This document shows, in pieces, positions 46,189 through 53,634 of a stretch of 64,000 nucleotides of DNA. Below the pieces are notes generated by a model. That model was not told the DNA's origin and did no database searches. It was given only the letters and a program-made list of their open reading frames with translations. Position 1 is the first letter of the stretch. Each line of letters begins with the position of its first letter. The DNA comes from Streptomyces fildesensis (GTDB lineage: Bacteria > Actinomycetota > Actinomycetes > Streptomycetales > Streptomycetaceae), in contig NZ_JAAIKO010000011.1 of the NCBI RefSeq assembly GCF_016107395.1, positions 62,001 through 126,000 on the forward strand, read 5' to 3'. Made by a program: the position numbers and the translations under genes.

Positions 46189-47460
46189 ATGACGACAAGC
46201 ACGCCGACCAACTGGGCCGGCAATGTCACTTTCACGGCCCGCCAGGTGCACAGCCCGACCTCGGTCGAGGAGCTGCGGCACCTCGTGGCCTCGGCGGAGA
46301 GCATCCGCGCGCTCGGGACCGGACACTCCTTCAACCTCGTCGCGGACACCGACGGTGATCTCGTGCGCCTGGACGGCCTGCCGCCACGGATCGACATCGA
46401 CCGCCGCGCGTCGACCGTGACCGTCGCGGGCGGACTACGGTACGCGCAGGTCGCCCAGCGGCTGCACCAGGAGGGCTTCGCCCTGGCGAACATGGCGTCG
46501 CTGCCGCAGATCTCGGTCGCGGGCGCCGTCGCCACCGGCACGCACGGCTCGGGCAACGGCCTGCGCGGCCTGGCCTCGGCGGTGGCAGGGCTGCGCCTGG
46601 TCGGTCCCGGCGGCCGGCTGACCGAGCTGCGCCGGGAGAATCCGCGGGACCGGCTGCCCGGCGCCGTGATCGGGCTGGGCGCCCTCGGCATCGTCACCGA
46701 TGTCACCCTGGACATCGAGCCGACCTACGACGTCGCGCAGTGGGTCTACGACGGGCTCTCGCTGGAACGGCTGTCGGACGGTTTCGACGAGGTCTCCGGC
46801 GCCGGCCACAGCGTCAGCGTGTTCACCGACTGGCACGCGGACACCGCCCAGGTCTGGCTCAAAACGCGGACGGACCAGCCGGGCGCCGGGCACCCCGGCG
46901 AGCGGTGGCTGGGAGCCCGGCACGCCGACGGCCCGCGCCACCCGATCCCCACCATGCCGGGCACCTGGTGCACCGTGCAGTCGGGCGTCCCCGGACCCTG
47001 GCATGAACGGCTCCCCCACTTCCGTCCCGACTTCACGCCGAGCAGCGGCGCGGAGCTGCAGTCCGAGCTGATCCTCCCCCGCGCGGCGGCCCGCGAAGCC
47101 TTCGCGGCGCTGCGCGACCTCGGCAACCGCATACGGCCCTGCCTGCAGATCGCGGAGGTCCGCACCGTCGCGGCGGACGATCTCTGGCTCAGCCCCGCCT
47201 ATCGGCAGGACTCGGTCGCCCTGCACTTCACCTGGCACGAGGAGACAGCGGCGATCCTGCCGGTCCTGGCCGCCGTCGAGAACCGGCTCGTACCGCTCGG
47301 TGCCCGGCCCCACTGGGGGAAACTGACCACCCTCGCACCGGAGGACGTCATCGCCCGCTACGAACGGGCCGCTGATTTCGAACGGTTGATGGCCCTGCAC
47401 GATCCCGCCGGGGTCTTCCGCAACACCTTCGTGGACGACCTGTTCCCCCGCCGGTCGTAG
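46189..47460 (+). CDS. aldO: AldO-like FAD-dependent alditol oxidase
   Basis: A 423-residue FAD-linked oxidase that closely resembles Streptomyces coelicolor alditol oxidase (xylitol/sorbitol oxidised with O2, giving H2O2). Evidence: NWAGN start, GTGHSF carrying the histidine that binds FAD covalently, NMASLPQISVAGAVATGTHGSG, FTPSSGAELQSE and RPHWGK near the end. ATG at 46189 has ggaag 8 bp upstream. Divergent from a LacI gene and followed by a convergent LacI gene. Context in an arabinose regulon suggests arabinitol or xylitol as natural substrate; this is inference. Confidence 0.88.
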   Translation: MTTSTPTNWAGNVTFTARQVHSPTSVEELRHLVASAESIRALGTGHSFNLVADTDGDLVRLDGLPPRIDIDRRASTVTVAGGLRYAQVAQRLHQEGFALANMASLPQISVAGAVATGTHGSGNGLRGLASAVAGLRLVGPGGRLTELRRENPRDRLPGAVIGLGALGIVTDVTLDIEPTYDVAQWVYDGLSLERLSDGFDEVSGAGHSVSVFTDWHADTAQVWLKTRTDQPGAGHPGERWLGARHADGPRHPIPTMPGTWCTVQSGVPGPWHERLPHFRPDFTPSSGAELQSELILPRAAAREAFAALRDLGNRIRPCLQIAEVRTVAADDLWLSPAYRQDSVALHFTWHEETAAILPVLAAVENRLVPLGARPHWGKLTTLAPEDVIARYERAADFERLMALHDPAGVFRNTFVDDLFPRRS

Positions 47461-47517
47461 CCCGCTCCGCCCTCCCCCGGGCGAGCCGTGGCGCCCGGCG
47501 GGAAGGGGGGGTCCGAT

Positions 47518-48534
47518 TCAGCGGGACGGGGCCGGGCCCGTGCTCCGGCGCAGCACCATTTCCGGTGGCACCAGGATGTGGTGCCGGGAGTGGCCGGCGC
47601 CGGTCAGCTCCTCCACCAGAAGCTCCAGCGCGCGGCGGCCCAGCTCGCCGAAGTCCTGGCGCACGGTGGTCAGGGGCGGGGAGAAGTAGGCGGCCTCGGA
47701 GATGTCGTCGAACCCGACGACGCTGATGTCGCCGGGGATCGCGCGGCCCGACTCGTGGAGCGCTCGGAGCAGCCCCAGTGCCATGTGGTCGTTGGCGCAG
47801 AACACCGCCGTGACCGCGGGGTCCGCCGCGAGCCCCAGCCCCGCCTCGTATCCCGAGCGGGCACTCCAGTCCCCGCTCCGCACCGGAGGCACCGGCGCTC
47901 CCGCCGCCTTGAGCGCCTTGCGCCAGCCGTCCTGGCGGGCCGTGGTCTCCAACCAGCCGGGCGGGCCCGCGACATGGTGCACCGTGGTGTGCCCGAGGTC
48001 GAGCAGGTGCCGGGTGGCGGCCAGCGCGCCGGACTCGTTGTCGATCGCCACCACCGGTACGCGGGACTCGCTGCCGGACCCGACCGCGACCACCGGCACA
48101 ACGGTCGACAGCTTCCCGATCGCGCTCACCGCCGACGTCTGCGGCGCGATCACCGCGATGCCCTCCACGCCCTGGTCACGAAGCCGGTCCACCGCTTCCT
48201 GCACCGAGCGGCTGTCCAGGGACCGCAGACTCGCCACACTGACGAAGTAGCCCGCGCTGCGCGCCGCCTGCTCGATCCCGTCCAGCATCGAGGCCGGGCC
48301 GTAGAGCACACTGCCGAAACTCACGACACCGAGCGTCTGGGAGCGCCGGGTGACCAGGGCCCGCGCCGCCGAATTGGGCCGGTAGTCCAGCTGCCGGATC
48401 GCGGCGAGCACCCGGTCCCGGGTCTCCTCGCGTACGTGCGAGGCCCCATTGAGGACCCGCGACACGGTCTGATGGGACACGCCCGCGACCCGCGCCACAT
48501 CCGCCATCACCGGCGGACGCGCATCAGGATCCAT
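47518..48534 (-). CDS. LacI-family transcriptional repressor (second)
   Basis: A 338-residue paralogue of the 45054 regulator: helix-turn-helix VMADVARVAGVSHQTVSRVLNG, then RRSQTLGVVSFGSVLYGPASML and VFCANDHMALGLLRAL, VGFDDISEAAYFSPPLTTVRQD. ATG 48534 is used; a GTG five codons upstream (48549) is the alternative. The related operator at 48629 lies about 95 bp upstream. It is convergent with the oxidase gene and could be the arabinose regulator that acts on the araB and transporter sites. Confidence 0.9.
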   Translation of the reverse strand: MDPDARPPVMADVARVAGVSHQTVSRVLNGASHVREETRDRVLAAIRQLDYRPNSAARALVTRRSQTLGVVSFGSVLYGPASMLDGIEQAARSAGYFVSVASLRSLDSRSVQEAVDRLRDQGVEGIAVIAPQTSAVSAIGKLSTVVPVVAVGSGSESRVPVVAIDNESGALAATRHLLDLGHTTVHHVAGPPGWLETTARQDGWRKALKAAGAPVPPVRSGDWSARSGYEAGLGLAADPAVTAVFCANDHMALGLLRALHESGRAIPGDISVVGFDDISEAAYFSPPLTTVRQDFGELGRRALELLVEELTGAGHSRHHILVPPEMVLRRSTGPAPSR

Positions 48535-48628
48535 CCGTCCGCTTCCCACGTGTCGGCCCTCTCATCGGCGAGTACCTGCGGCTGCACGCCCTGGGGCGAC
48601 CTTCGCACGGGCATGGGGAAGAGTCTAT

Positions 48629-48644
48629 TTGTTCACGATCACAG
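48629..48644. promoter_or_regulatory. LacI-type operator upstream of the second repressor
   Basis: ttgttcacgatcacag matches the 46148 operator at 13 of 16 positions and keeps its ACGA centre, with T-to-C changes in the arms reducing symmetry. A longer repeat ttgttc...gaacaa (48629-48649) overlaps it. Located 95 bp upstream of the regulator start, consistent with autoregulation. Confidence 0.6.
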
Positions 48645-48709
48645 AACAAGGCACGGCCCGTCGGCGGCCCCAGAGTGACGGCCTGCTTCGTCGGCCGCTG
48701 CGCAACGGC

Positions 48710-49222
48710 CTAGGTCAGGACCATCCAGCGGCGGCCGTCCAGCAGTTCTCGGGCCGCGTCGAGGTGGCCGGCGTGGCAGGCGGTTTCTGTGATGACGTGC
48801 AGCAGGACGTCCCGGAGGGTGTGGAGGTGGGGTTCGCCGAAGAGGTGGTGGGGCCACCAGGCCAGGGGTGCGTCCGCGGCCGTGCCGGTGATGACCGCGT
48901 TCGCGAGGTCCGTCTCCCGGCGGTACTGCTGGAGGACGTCGGCGGCCGCGGTGTCGGGTCCCACCACCCACGCGTCGTCGATCTCGTCCAGGCTGCGGAT
49001 GACGTCCTTGTCCCCGGTGAGGACGGCACGGAACCAGAATCGCTCGACGTCCAGGGCGAGATGTTGGACGAGCCCCAGGCAGTTCCATCCCGACGGCAGC
49101 ACGACGCGGCGCAGCGCGTCCGCGTCCAGCCCGTCGAGGATTCCCAGAACGTGCCGTCGCTGTCCGTCCAGGGACGTCAGGAGTGCCCTGATCTCGGCAT
49201 CCGGTGTCGGTTCCTGAGTCAC
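48710..49222 (-). CDS. DinB-like (DUF664) four-helix protein
   Basis: A 170-residue cytoplasmic DinB/DUF664-family protein. Three histidines placed for metal binding are visible: LVQHLALDVERFW, then HTLRDVLLHVITETACHAGHLD. Members include thiol S-transferases and uncharacterised metal-binding proteins; the exact reaction is unknown. It stands alone, leftward, 175 bp from the LacI gene start. Confidence 0.85.
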   Translation of the reverse strand: MTQEPTPDAEIRALLTSLDGQRRHVLGILDGLDADALRRVVLPSGWNCLGLVQHLALDVERFWFRAVLTGDKDVIRSLDEIDDAWVVGPDTAAADVLQQYRRETDLANAVITGTAADAPLAWWPHHLFGEPHLHTLRDVLLHVITETACHAGHLDAARELLDGRRWMVLT

Positions 49223-49542
49223 TGCGCTCTCTCCCGGATATGGCCGCCGGCGACGGTGGCCGCCGGTCCCGGCAGCTTCTGTCGGTTACAGCTCCAGAGG
49301 ATCTCCGAAGCGGCGGTGCCGTGTACAGGGGGTGGCGGCAGACGTGACGAAGCTGCCGCGCCCGGACTCCGCTGTGCTCCGCTCGCGCGGCCTCAGGGCG
49401 GCAGCCCGATGGGCGATCGCCCGGCTGGGGCGCGCGGCACCTCGCGACACCTCCCCCGCATAGAGACACGAGAGCAGACACGGAGCCGGCAGGCCAGCAG
49501 ATTCGGTGGCTGCGGCGGCCGGCCGCTCTCCTACCGGCGGAC
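49223..49542. other. 320-bp gap with no recognised gene
   Basis: Lies between the DinB-like start and the stop of the C-tail-anchored protein. It should hold the DinB promoter. I noticed G/C-rich self-complementary patches (for example gggcgatcgccc near 49421) but no clear terminator, operator or gene. Confidence 0.5.
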
Positions 49543-50241
49543 TCAGTGGTGCGAGCGGCTGACCGCCCAGCCCGCGAGGCCGGCAGCCAGGCTCAGCGCG
49601 GCGCCGACCGTCAGCCTCCGGGGCCAGCGGACAGTGCCACCCGGCGACTCACCCGACTCCCCCGGCTCCGCCTCGCGCTCGCCGGCCCCGCCGTCCCCTT
49701 CGAAAGGTGAGTCGGTCGACGTCAGCCGGGCCACCACGTACTCCGGGAGCGCTTCCCAGCGCACCGCACCGCCCTGCGTCCGCGCGGCGGCGAACGCCGC
49801 CGACGGGTGGGGCGCCCGCGAGCCGTCGCCGCTCTCCCAGAACTCCCGGAACCGCTGCCGGCAGCGGCGGCGGCCCTCGTCCAGCACGCCGGCACCCGTC
49901 GTCGGATCGAAGCGCCGGACGCGCTCCACCACCCCGTCGATCACGGGAATCCGCCGGCCGTGCTCGTCCCGTAGCGGTGCTCCAGGCTGTCCCGCGCTGC
50001 CCTCCAACTCGCCCAGCTGGACCCGGAACATCAGCACGAAGTCACCGGCGGCCGTGCCGCGCACGACCCGGTATCTGCCATGGCCCGGCGGTGTGGGTTC
50101 ACCCCCCGCAAGGTCGTACAACAGGCCCGCCAGATCGGCCTCGCAGAGGAACTGCGGGGCCACGACCACCCGGTAGGTCGTCACGTGGCCGCGGCTGATC
50201 AGGAACGGCCAGAACTCCTCAGCTGAGGACCGTGCCGTCAT
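49543..50241 (-). CDS. C-tail-anchored partner of the GTPase, unknown function
   Basis: A 232-residue protein I do not recognise. The N-terminal 140 residues (RGHVTTYRVVVAPQFLCEADLAGLLYDLAGG, GRYRVVRGTAAGDFVLMFRVQLG) look like a compact alpha/beta domain, followed by a low-complexity acidic linker and one C-terminal membrane helix (LTVGAALSLAAGLAGWAV) with a short SRSHH tail. ATG 50241 has ggag/cggaga upstream and overlaps the GTPase gene by 23 bp, so both are co-translated. Probably positions or senses for the GTPase at the membrane. Confidence 0.75.
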   Translation of the reverse strand: MTARSSAEEFWPFLISRGHVTTYRVVVAPQFLCEADLAGLLYDLAGGEPTPPGHGRYRVVRGTAAGDFVLMFRVQLGELEGSAGQPGAPLRDEHGRRIPVIDGVVERVRRFDPTTGAGVLDEGRRRCRQRFREFWESGDGSRAPHPSAAFAAARTQGGAVRWEALPEYVVARLTSTDSPFEGDGGAGEREAEPGESGESPGGTVRWPRRLTVGAALSLAAGLAGWAVSRSHH

Positions 50242-51400
50242 TCTCCGGACTCCTCTCGAAGGCCTGCAGCTCCTCGACGAGCCGGTGCAGGACGAACTGC
50301 GCCGCGGCGGCGTCATCGGTGACCGCGTTGACGCTCCGCTTGCGGAAGGACCTCTGCAGACGGCGGGCCTTGCGCAGTTCACTGGGCGGAATGTTCACGG
50401 CGTTCGCGACCGCGCCCGTGCCGGAGGACAGGAAAGCGGCGATCAGGTGCACGGGCACCTGGATGCCACGGGTCGCCAGCACCGTCGACACGGGGGCCGC
50501 CACCGTCGAGGCGACGACCCGGGTGAAGTCGGCGAACCAACCCCGCCACTGACCCCGCGCCTCCCGCCGCGCCCGCTCCTGATCCGCTTTCGCAGCATCG
50601 TAGGCGCGCGCGACGAGGTCGGGAAGCACCGCCGCGAAGGCCACGTCCACGTTGAGCGGCCTCGGCCGGGCGTTGGCCCGCTTGTGCATCCCGCCGTCGG
50701 CGCCGAGGACCGCGAACTCACGGCCCACGGAGCTGACGGGTATCAGCCGCATCCGGCCCGGCGGGACCGGCATCCCCCTGATGTGCCAGTCGCTCCTGCT
50801 CGTGGCCAGCACCGCGAAGTCCGGGTGCTCCATGAGGCGTTCGCGGATCTGTCGCAGCGAGTAGTGACCCGCCAGCAGATCCCACTTGGTGATGACGAAG
50901 TGGATCGGGCCGTCGCAGTCCTGCATGAGCGAGAACACCTGCGTCATGTCCCGGTCCAGGAACTCCCCGTTACCGCGCATGAGCTTCAGTACCTTGCGCC
51001 CGTCCAGCAGGCCCAGCAGGGCATCGGCGTTCCGCAGCGTCTCCTCCAGCCGGTCCTGCTCGGTGCTCCCCGACTGGGGATCGGTGAGCCGGTCGCCGGC
51101 GTAGTCGATGTAGCGGACCTTCAACGCGGTGTACGTGCCGTGCTGGCTCTTCACCTTGCACGAGAACGTCCACTCGGGAAAGACGTTGCCGTCGGTGGGC
51201 AGCGGCCACTCCCCCGGGCCCGCGACCTCGTTGTAGATCTGGCCGAGCTTGTACCCCTGCTGTCGGCTCTCCGGCTTCAAATAGCATTTGAGCCGCGGAT
51301 GTTCGAGCTTCAGCATGTGCCACAGCGCCGCGAGATAGACCGTCTTGCCCGCCCCTGACGGCCCCAGCGTGACAATCGTGTACATCGTCGGCTCTTCCAT
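50219..51400 (-). CDS. TRAFAC-type GTPase domain protein
   Basis: A 393-residue P-loop protein. Walker A is GPSGAGKT (residues 13-20), the G3 motif is DYAGD (about 99-103) and the G4 base-specificity motif is TKWD (about 171-174), so it is a GTPase of the TRAFAC class and not an ABC or STAND ATPase. The C-terminal third has hydrophobic stretches (VVASTVAAPVSTVLATRG, VHLIAAFLSSGTGAVANAV) that might contact the membrane. ATG has ggggga 5 bp upstream. It is divergent from the secreted-protein gene and overlaps the tail-anchored partner. Similar GTPases occur in actinobacterial signalling or conflict-like gene clusters; role unknown here. Confidence 0.82.
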   Translation of the reverse strand: MEEPTMYTIVTLGPSGAGKTVYLAALWHMLKLEHPRLKCYLKPESRQQGYKLGQIYNEVAGPGEWPLPTDGNVFPEWTFSCKVKSQHGTYTALKVRYIDYAGDRLTDPQSGSTEQDRLEETLRNADALLGLLDGRKVLKLMRGNGEFLDRDMTQVFSLMQDCDGPIHFVITKWDLLAGHYSLRQIRERLMEHPDFAVLATSRSDWHIRGMPVPPGRMRLIPVSSVGREFAVLGADGGMHKRANARPRPLNVDVAFAAVLPDLVARAYDAAKADQERARREARGQWRGWFADFTRVVASTVAAPVSTVLATRGIQVPVHLIAAFLSSGTGAVANAVNIPPSELRKARRLQRSFRKRSVNAVTDDAAAAQFVLHRLVEELQAFERSPENDGTVLS

Positions 51401-51588
51401 CGCATCCCCCGAAAGCCTTGTGCCGGGCGCCGCCTTCCCCGACCGCGTCCCCGGACCGCGTCCTCAGCCTTCCCTCGGGACCCTGCTGTGACACCGGTTG
51501 CACCGATTGCACCGCTCCGCGCGACAGCGGGCCCAGTGCCGCTACCATGATCATCTCGGATCAACCGAGCTCAATCTCTGGGGGAATC

Positions 51589-52050
51589 TTGCGTTTCCAG
51601 CACACCATCGTGGCCGGCGCCGCGGCTCTCGCCGCCCTGATCGTCCCGCTCGCCGCGACGCCCGCCGCAGCCGCCACGCCGACCACCTCGGACACCGTGG
51701 GCGACAACTCGTTCTCCGGGCGCATGGACATCGGGTGGCGGATCCAGCCGTACCGACTGGACCCCATTCAGATCACCTTGAAGGACACGGCGACGGACGG
51801 CTACGCCATCGGCACCCGGCTGATCACGTACGGTGAGAACGGCAAGATCACCTGGAAGATGCGGACCATCCCGTCGGGCCAGGACACCGCCTCCTGGACG
51901 ACGTACGCCGCTCCGGGCGGTTACATCAACTACGCCTACTTCGAGGTCTGCAAGATCAAGGTGAGCACGGGTGTCATCTCGTCCTGCTGGTCCTCGAAGG
52001 TGATGAACGCCCCCTTCGACGACTCCTCGATGAGTCACTTCCAGGGCTGA
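51589..52050 (+). CDS. Small secreted protein, unknown function, TTG start
   Basis: A 153-residue exported protein with Sec signal (TIVAGAAALAALIVPLAATPAAAA) and a mature beta-rich domain (YRLDPIQITLKDTATDGYAIGTRLITYGENGKITW..., WSSKVMNAPFDDSSMSHFQG) with two cysteines. I chose TTG at 51589 because gggggaa lies directly upstream and the signal peptide is then normal; ATG at 51547 would add a long polar extension. No family recognised. Divergent from the GTPase gene and convergent with the cysteine desulfurase. Confidence 0.75.
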   Translation: MRFQHTIVAGAAALAALIVPLAATPAAAATPTTSDTVGDNSFSGRMDIGWRIQPYRLDPIQITLKDTATDGYAIGTRLITYGENGKITWKMRTIPSGQDTASWTTYAAPGGYINYAYFEVCKIKVSTGVISSCWSSKVMNAPFDDSSMSHFQG

Positions 52051-52069
52051 GCAGCGCGACTGCCATCAC

Positions 52070-52109
52070 GGCGGAGGGGGCACCCGATCATCCGGGCGCC
52101 CCCTCCGCC
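52070..52109. terminator. Bidirectional hairpin terminator
   Basis: ggcggagggggc (52070-52081) pairs exactly with gccccctccgcc (52098-52109); an inner cccg/cggg pair extends the stem. It starts 20 bp after the secreted-protein stop, between convergent genes. Confidence 0.85.
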
Positions 52110-52209
52110 GCCCCTGCGGGCGTCAGTTCACCGCACAGGAGACGCCGTCCCTCCGCCCGCGAACCCGGGTGACGGCGGCCGTACGCCCCGGCCTGCTATG
52201 GTCGCTTCC

Positions 52210-53634
52210 TCATGACGGCGCGCTGTCGGTGAGCCTGCGCAGGGAGGCCACCAGTTGGTCCACCTCCTCGGATGTGTTGTAGAGCGCGAGTGAAGCGCGC
52301 GCCGCGGTTTCGAGGCCGTAGTGGGCCAGCGCGGGCTGGGCGCAGTGGTGGCCCGCGCGGATGGCGATACCGTCGCGGTCCAACCAGTCGGCCACCGTGG
52401 CCGGGTCCTGGCCCGCGAGCGTGAAGGTCAGGACGGCGATCCTGTCGGGTGCGGCGCCCACCGTCTCGAGGCCGGGGACCATGGACAGAGCCTGTTGCGC
52501 GTAGGACATCAGCCCTTGCTCGTAGGCGGCGACCGCGCCCCGGTCGAAGGAGGTCAGCCAGTTCAGCGCGGCCAACAGCCCGACCACCCCGGAGATGTGG
52601 CCGGTGCCGGCCTCCAGCCGTTGCGGAACGGGCGCGTAGGTGGTGTGGGCGAAGCTGACCGAGTCGATCATGTTGCCGCCGCCCTGCCACGGCGGCATGC
52701 TCTCCAGCACTTCCGGCTTCCCGTACAGCACCCCGATGCCCGTGGGAGCGAAGATCTTGTGGCCGGAGAACACATAGAAGTCGGCATCCATCTCCTGGAC
52801 GTCGACCGGGAAATGGGCGACCGCCTGTGCCCCGTCCACCAGCACCTTGGCGCCGTAGCGGTGTGCCAGCGCCGTCATCTCCCGCACCGGCGGAACGGTA
52901 CCCAGTACGTTCGACGCATGGCTGATCGCCACGAGCTGGGTCCGCGACGAGAGCAGGTCGGCATAGGCGGTCCGGTCGATCTGCCCGTCAGGTCCGAGGG
53001 GGACCGGAACCACTCGGGCCCGGGTCTCCTTGGCGATGAGCTGCCAGGGCACGATGTCCGAGTGGTGCTCCAGGACCGGCACCAGGATGTCGTCCCCCGG
53101 CCCGAGGTTGGCTCGCCCCCAGCTCTGCGCGACGAGGTTGATCGCCTCAGTGGTGCCGCGGACGAACACGATGTTCTCCGGAGAGGCCGCACCCAGGAAC
53201 TCGGCGACCGCGGCCCGGCCCGCCTCGTACGCCTCGGTGGCCTCGCGCGCCAGGGTGTGCGCACCGCGGTGGATGTTGGAGTTGGTCGCGCTGTAGTAGG
53301 CGGCGAGGGCTTCGATCACCTGGCGCGGTTTCTGCGTCGTGGCGGCGTTGTCGAGCCAGACCAGCGGATGGCCGTTGACGAGACGCTGCAGTATCGGGAA
53401 GTCCTTCCGAGCCGTCTCGGGAGAGAAGCCACCGCTCTGCCGGCCCATTGACGATCCCGGAGCCGCTCCCGGAACCAGAGCCGGAGCCGGAGCGGTAGAT
53501 GCGCCAGGGACCACGCTCGGGGTTGAGCCCGGGGCCATGTTCGGGACCGCGTTCGGGGTGAGGCCACCCGGGGTGAGGCCGCCCGGGGTGAGGCCGCCCG
53601 GGGCCGCGCGCTCCGTAACGTCAGGAGTAGTCAT
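52210..53634 (-). CDS. SufS-like cysteine desulfurase, predicted encapsulin cargo
   Basis: A 474-residue PLP enzyme that would take sulfur from cysteine. Catalytic features: SHASNVLGTVPP, VDGAQAVAH, the PLP lysine in FSGHKIFAPTG and the catalytic cysteine in RAGHHCAQP, the SufS/CsdA (group II) type. Residues 1 to about 70 precede the enzyme core (FPILQRLVNGHPLVWLDNAATT) and are disordered, Pro/Gly/Ala-rich, with three GGLTP repeats and further PxxxPG motifs. This is the layout of a cargo-loading tail in family 2 encapsulin systems. Its ATG lies inside the shell gene, overlapping its end by 14 bp. Together they would form a sulfur-handling compartment. Confidence 0.92.
   Translation of the reverse strand: MTTPDVTERAAPGGLTPGGLTPGGLTPNAVPNMAPGSTPSVVPGASTAPAPALVPGAAPGSSMGRQSGGFSPETARKDFPILQRLVNGHPLVWLDNAATTQKPRQVIEALAAYYSATNSNIHRGAHTLAREATEAYEAGRAAVAEFLGAASPENIVFVRGTTEAINLVAQSWGRANLGPGDDILVPVLEHHSDIVPWQLIAKETRARVVPVPLGPDGQIDRTAYADLLSSRTQLVAISHASNVLGTVPPVREMTALAHRYGAKVLVDGAQAVAHFPVDVQEMDADFYVFSGHKIFAPTGIGVLYGKPEVLESMPPWQGGGNMIDSVSFAHTTYAPVPQRLEAGTGHISGVVGLLAALNWLTSFDRGAVAAYEQGLMSYAQQALSMVPGLETVGAAPDRIAVLTFTLAGQDPATVADWLDRDGIAIRAGHHCAQPALAHYGLETAARASLALYNTSEEVDQLVASLRRLTDSAPS
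53554..53598. repeat. Three 15-bp tandem repeats in the cargo-loading tail
   Basis: Units cggggtgaggccacc, then twice cggggtgaggccgcc, encode consecutive GGLTP repeats in the disordered N-terminus of the cysteine desulfurase. Copy number could vary without shifting the frame. Confidence 0.88.

Noticed and set aside
47461..47517. A terminator between the alditol oxidase and the second LacI gene
   Set aside because: Only a 6-bp stem (ccgggc/gcccgg) is visible, too weak to list.
48629..50176. A 515-codon rightward frame over the DinB-like region
   Set aside because: Antisense to two supported leftward genes; low-complexity, shadow-like composition.
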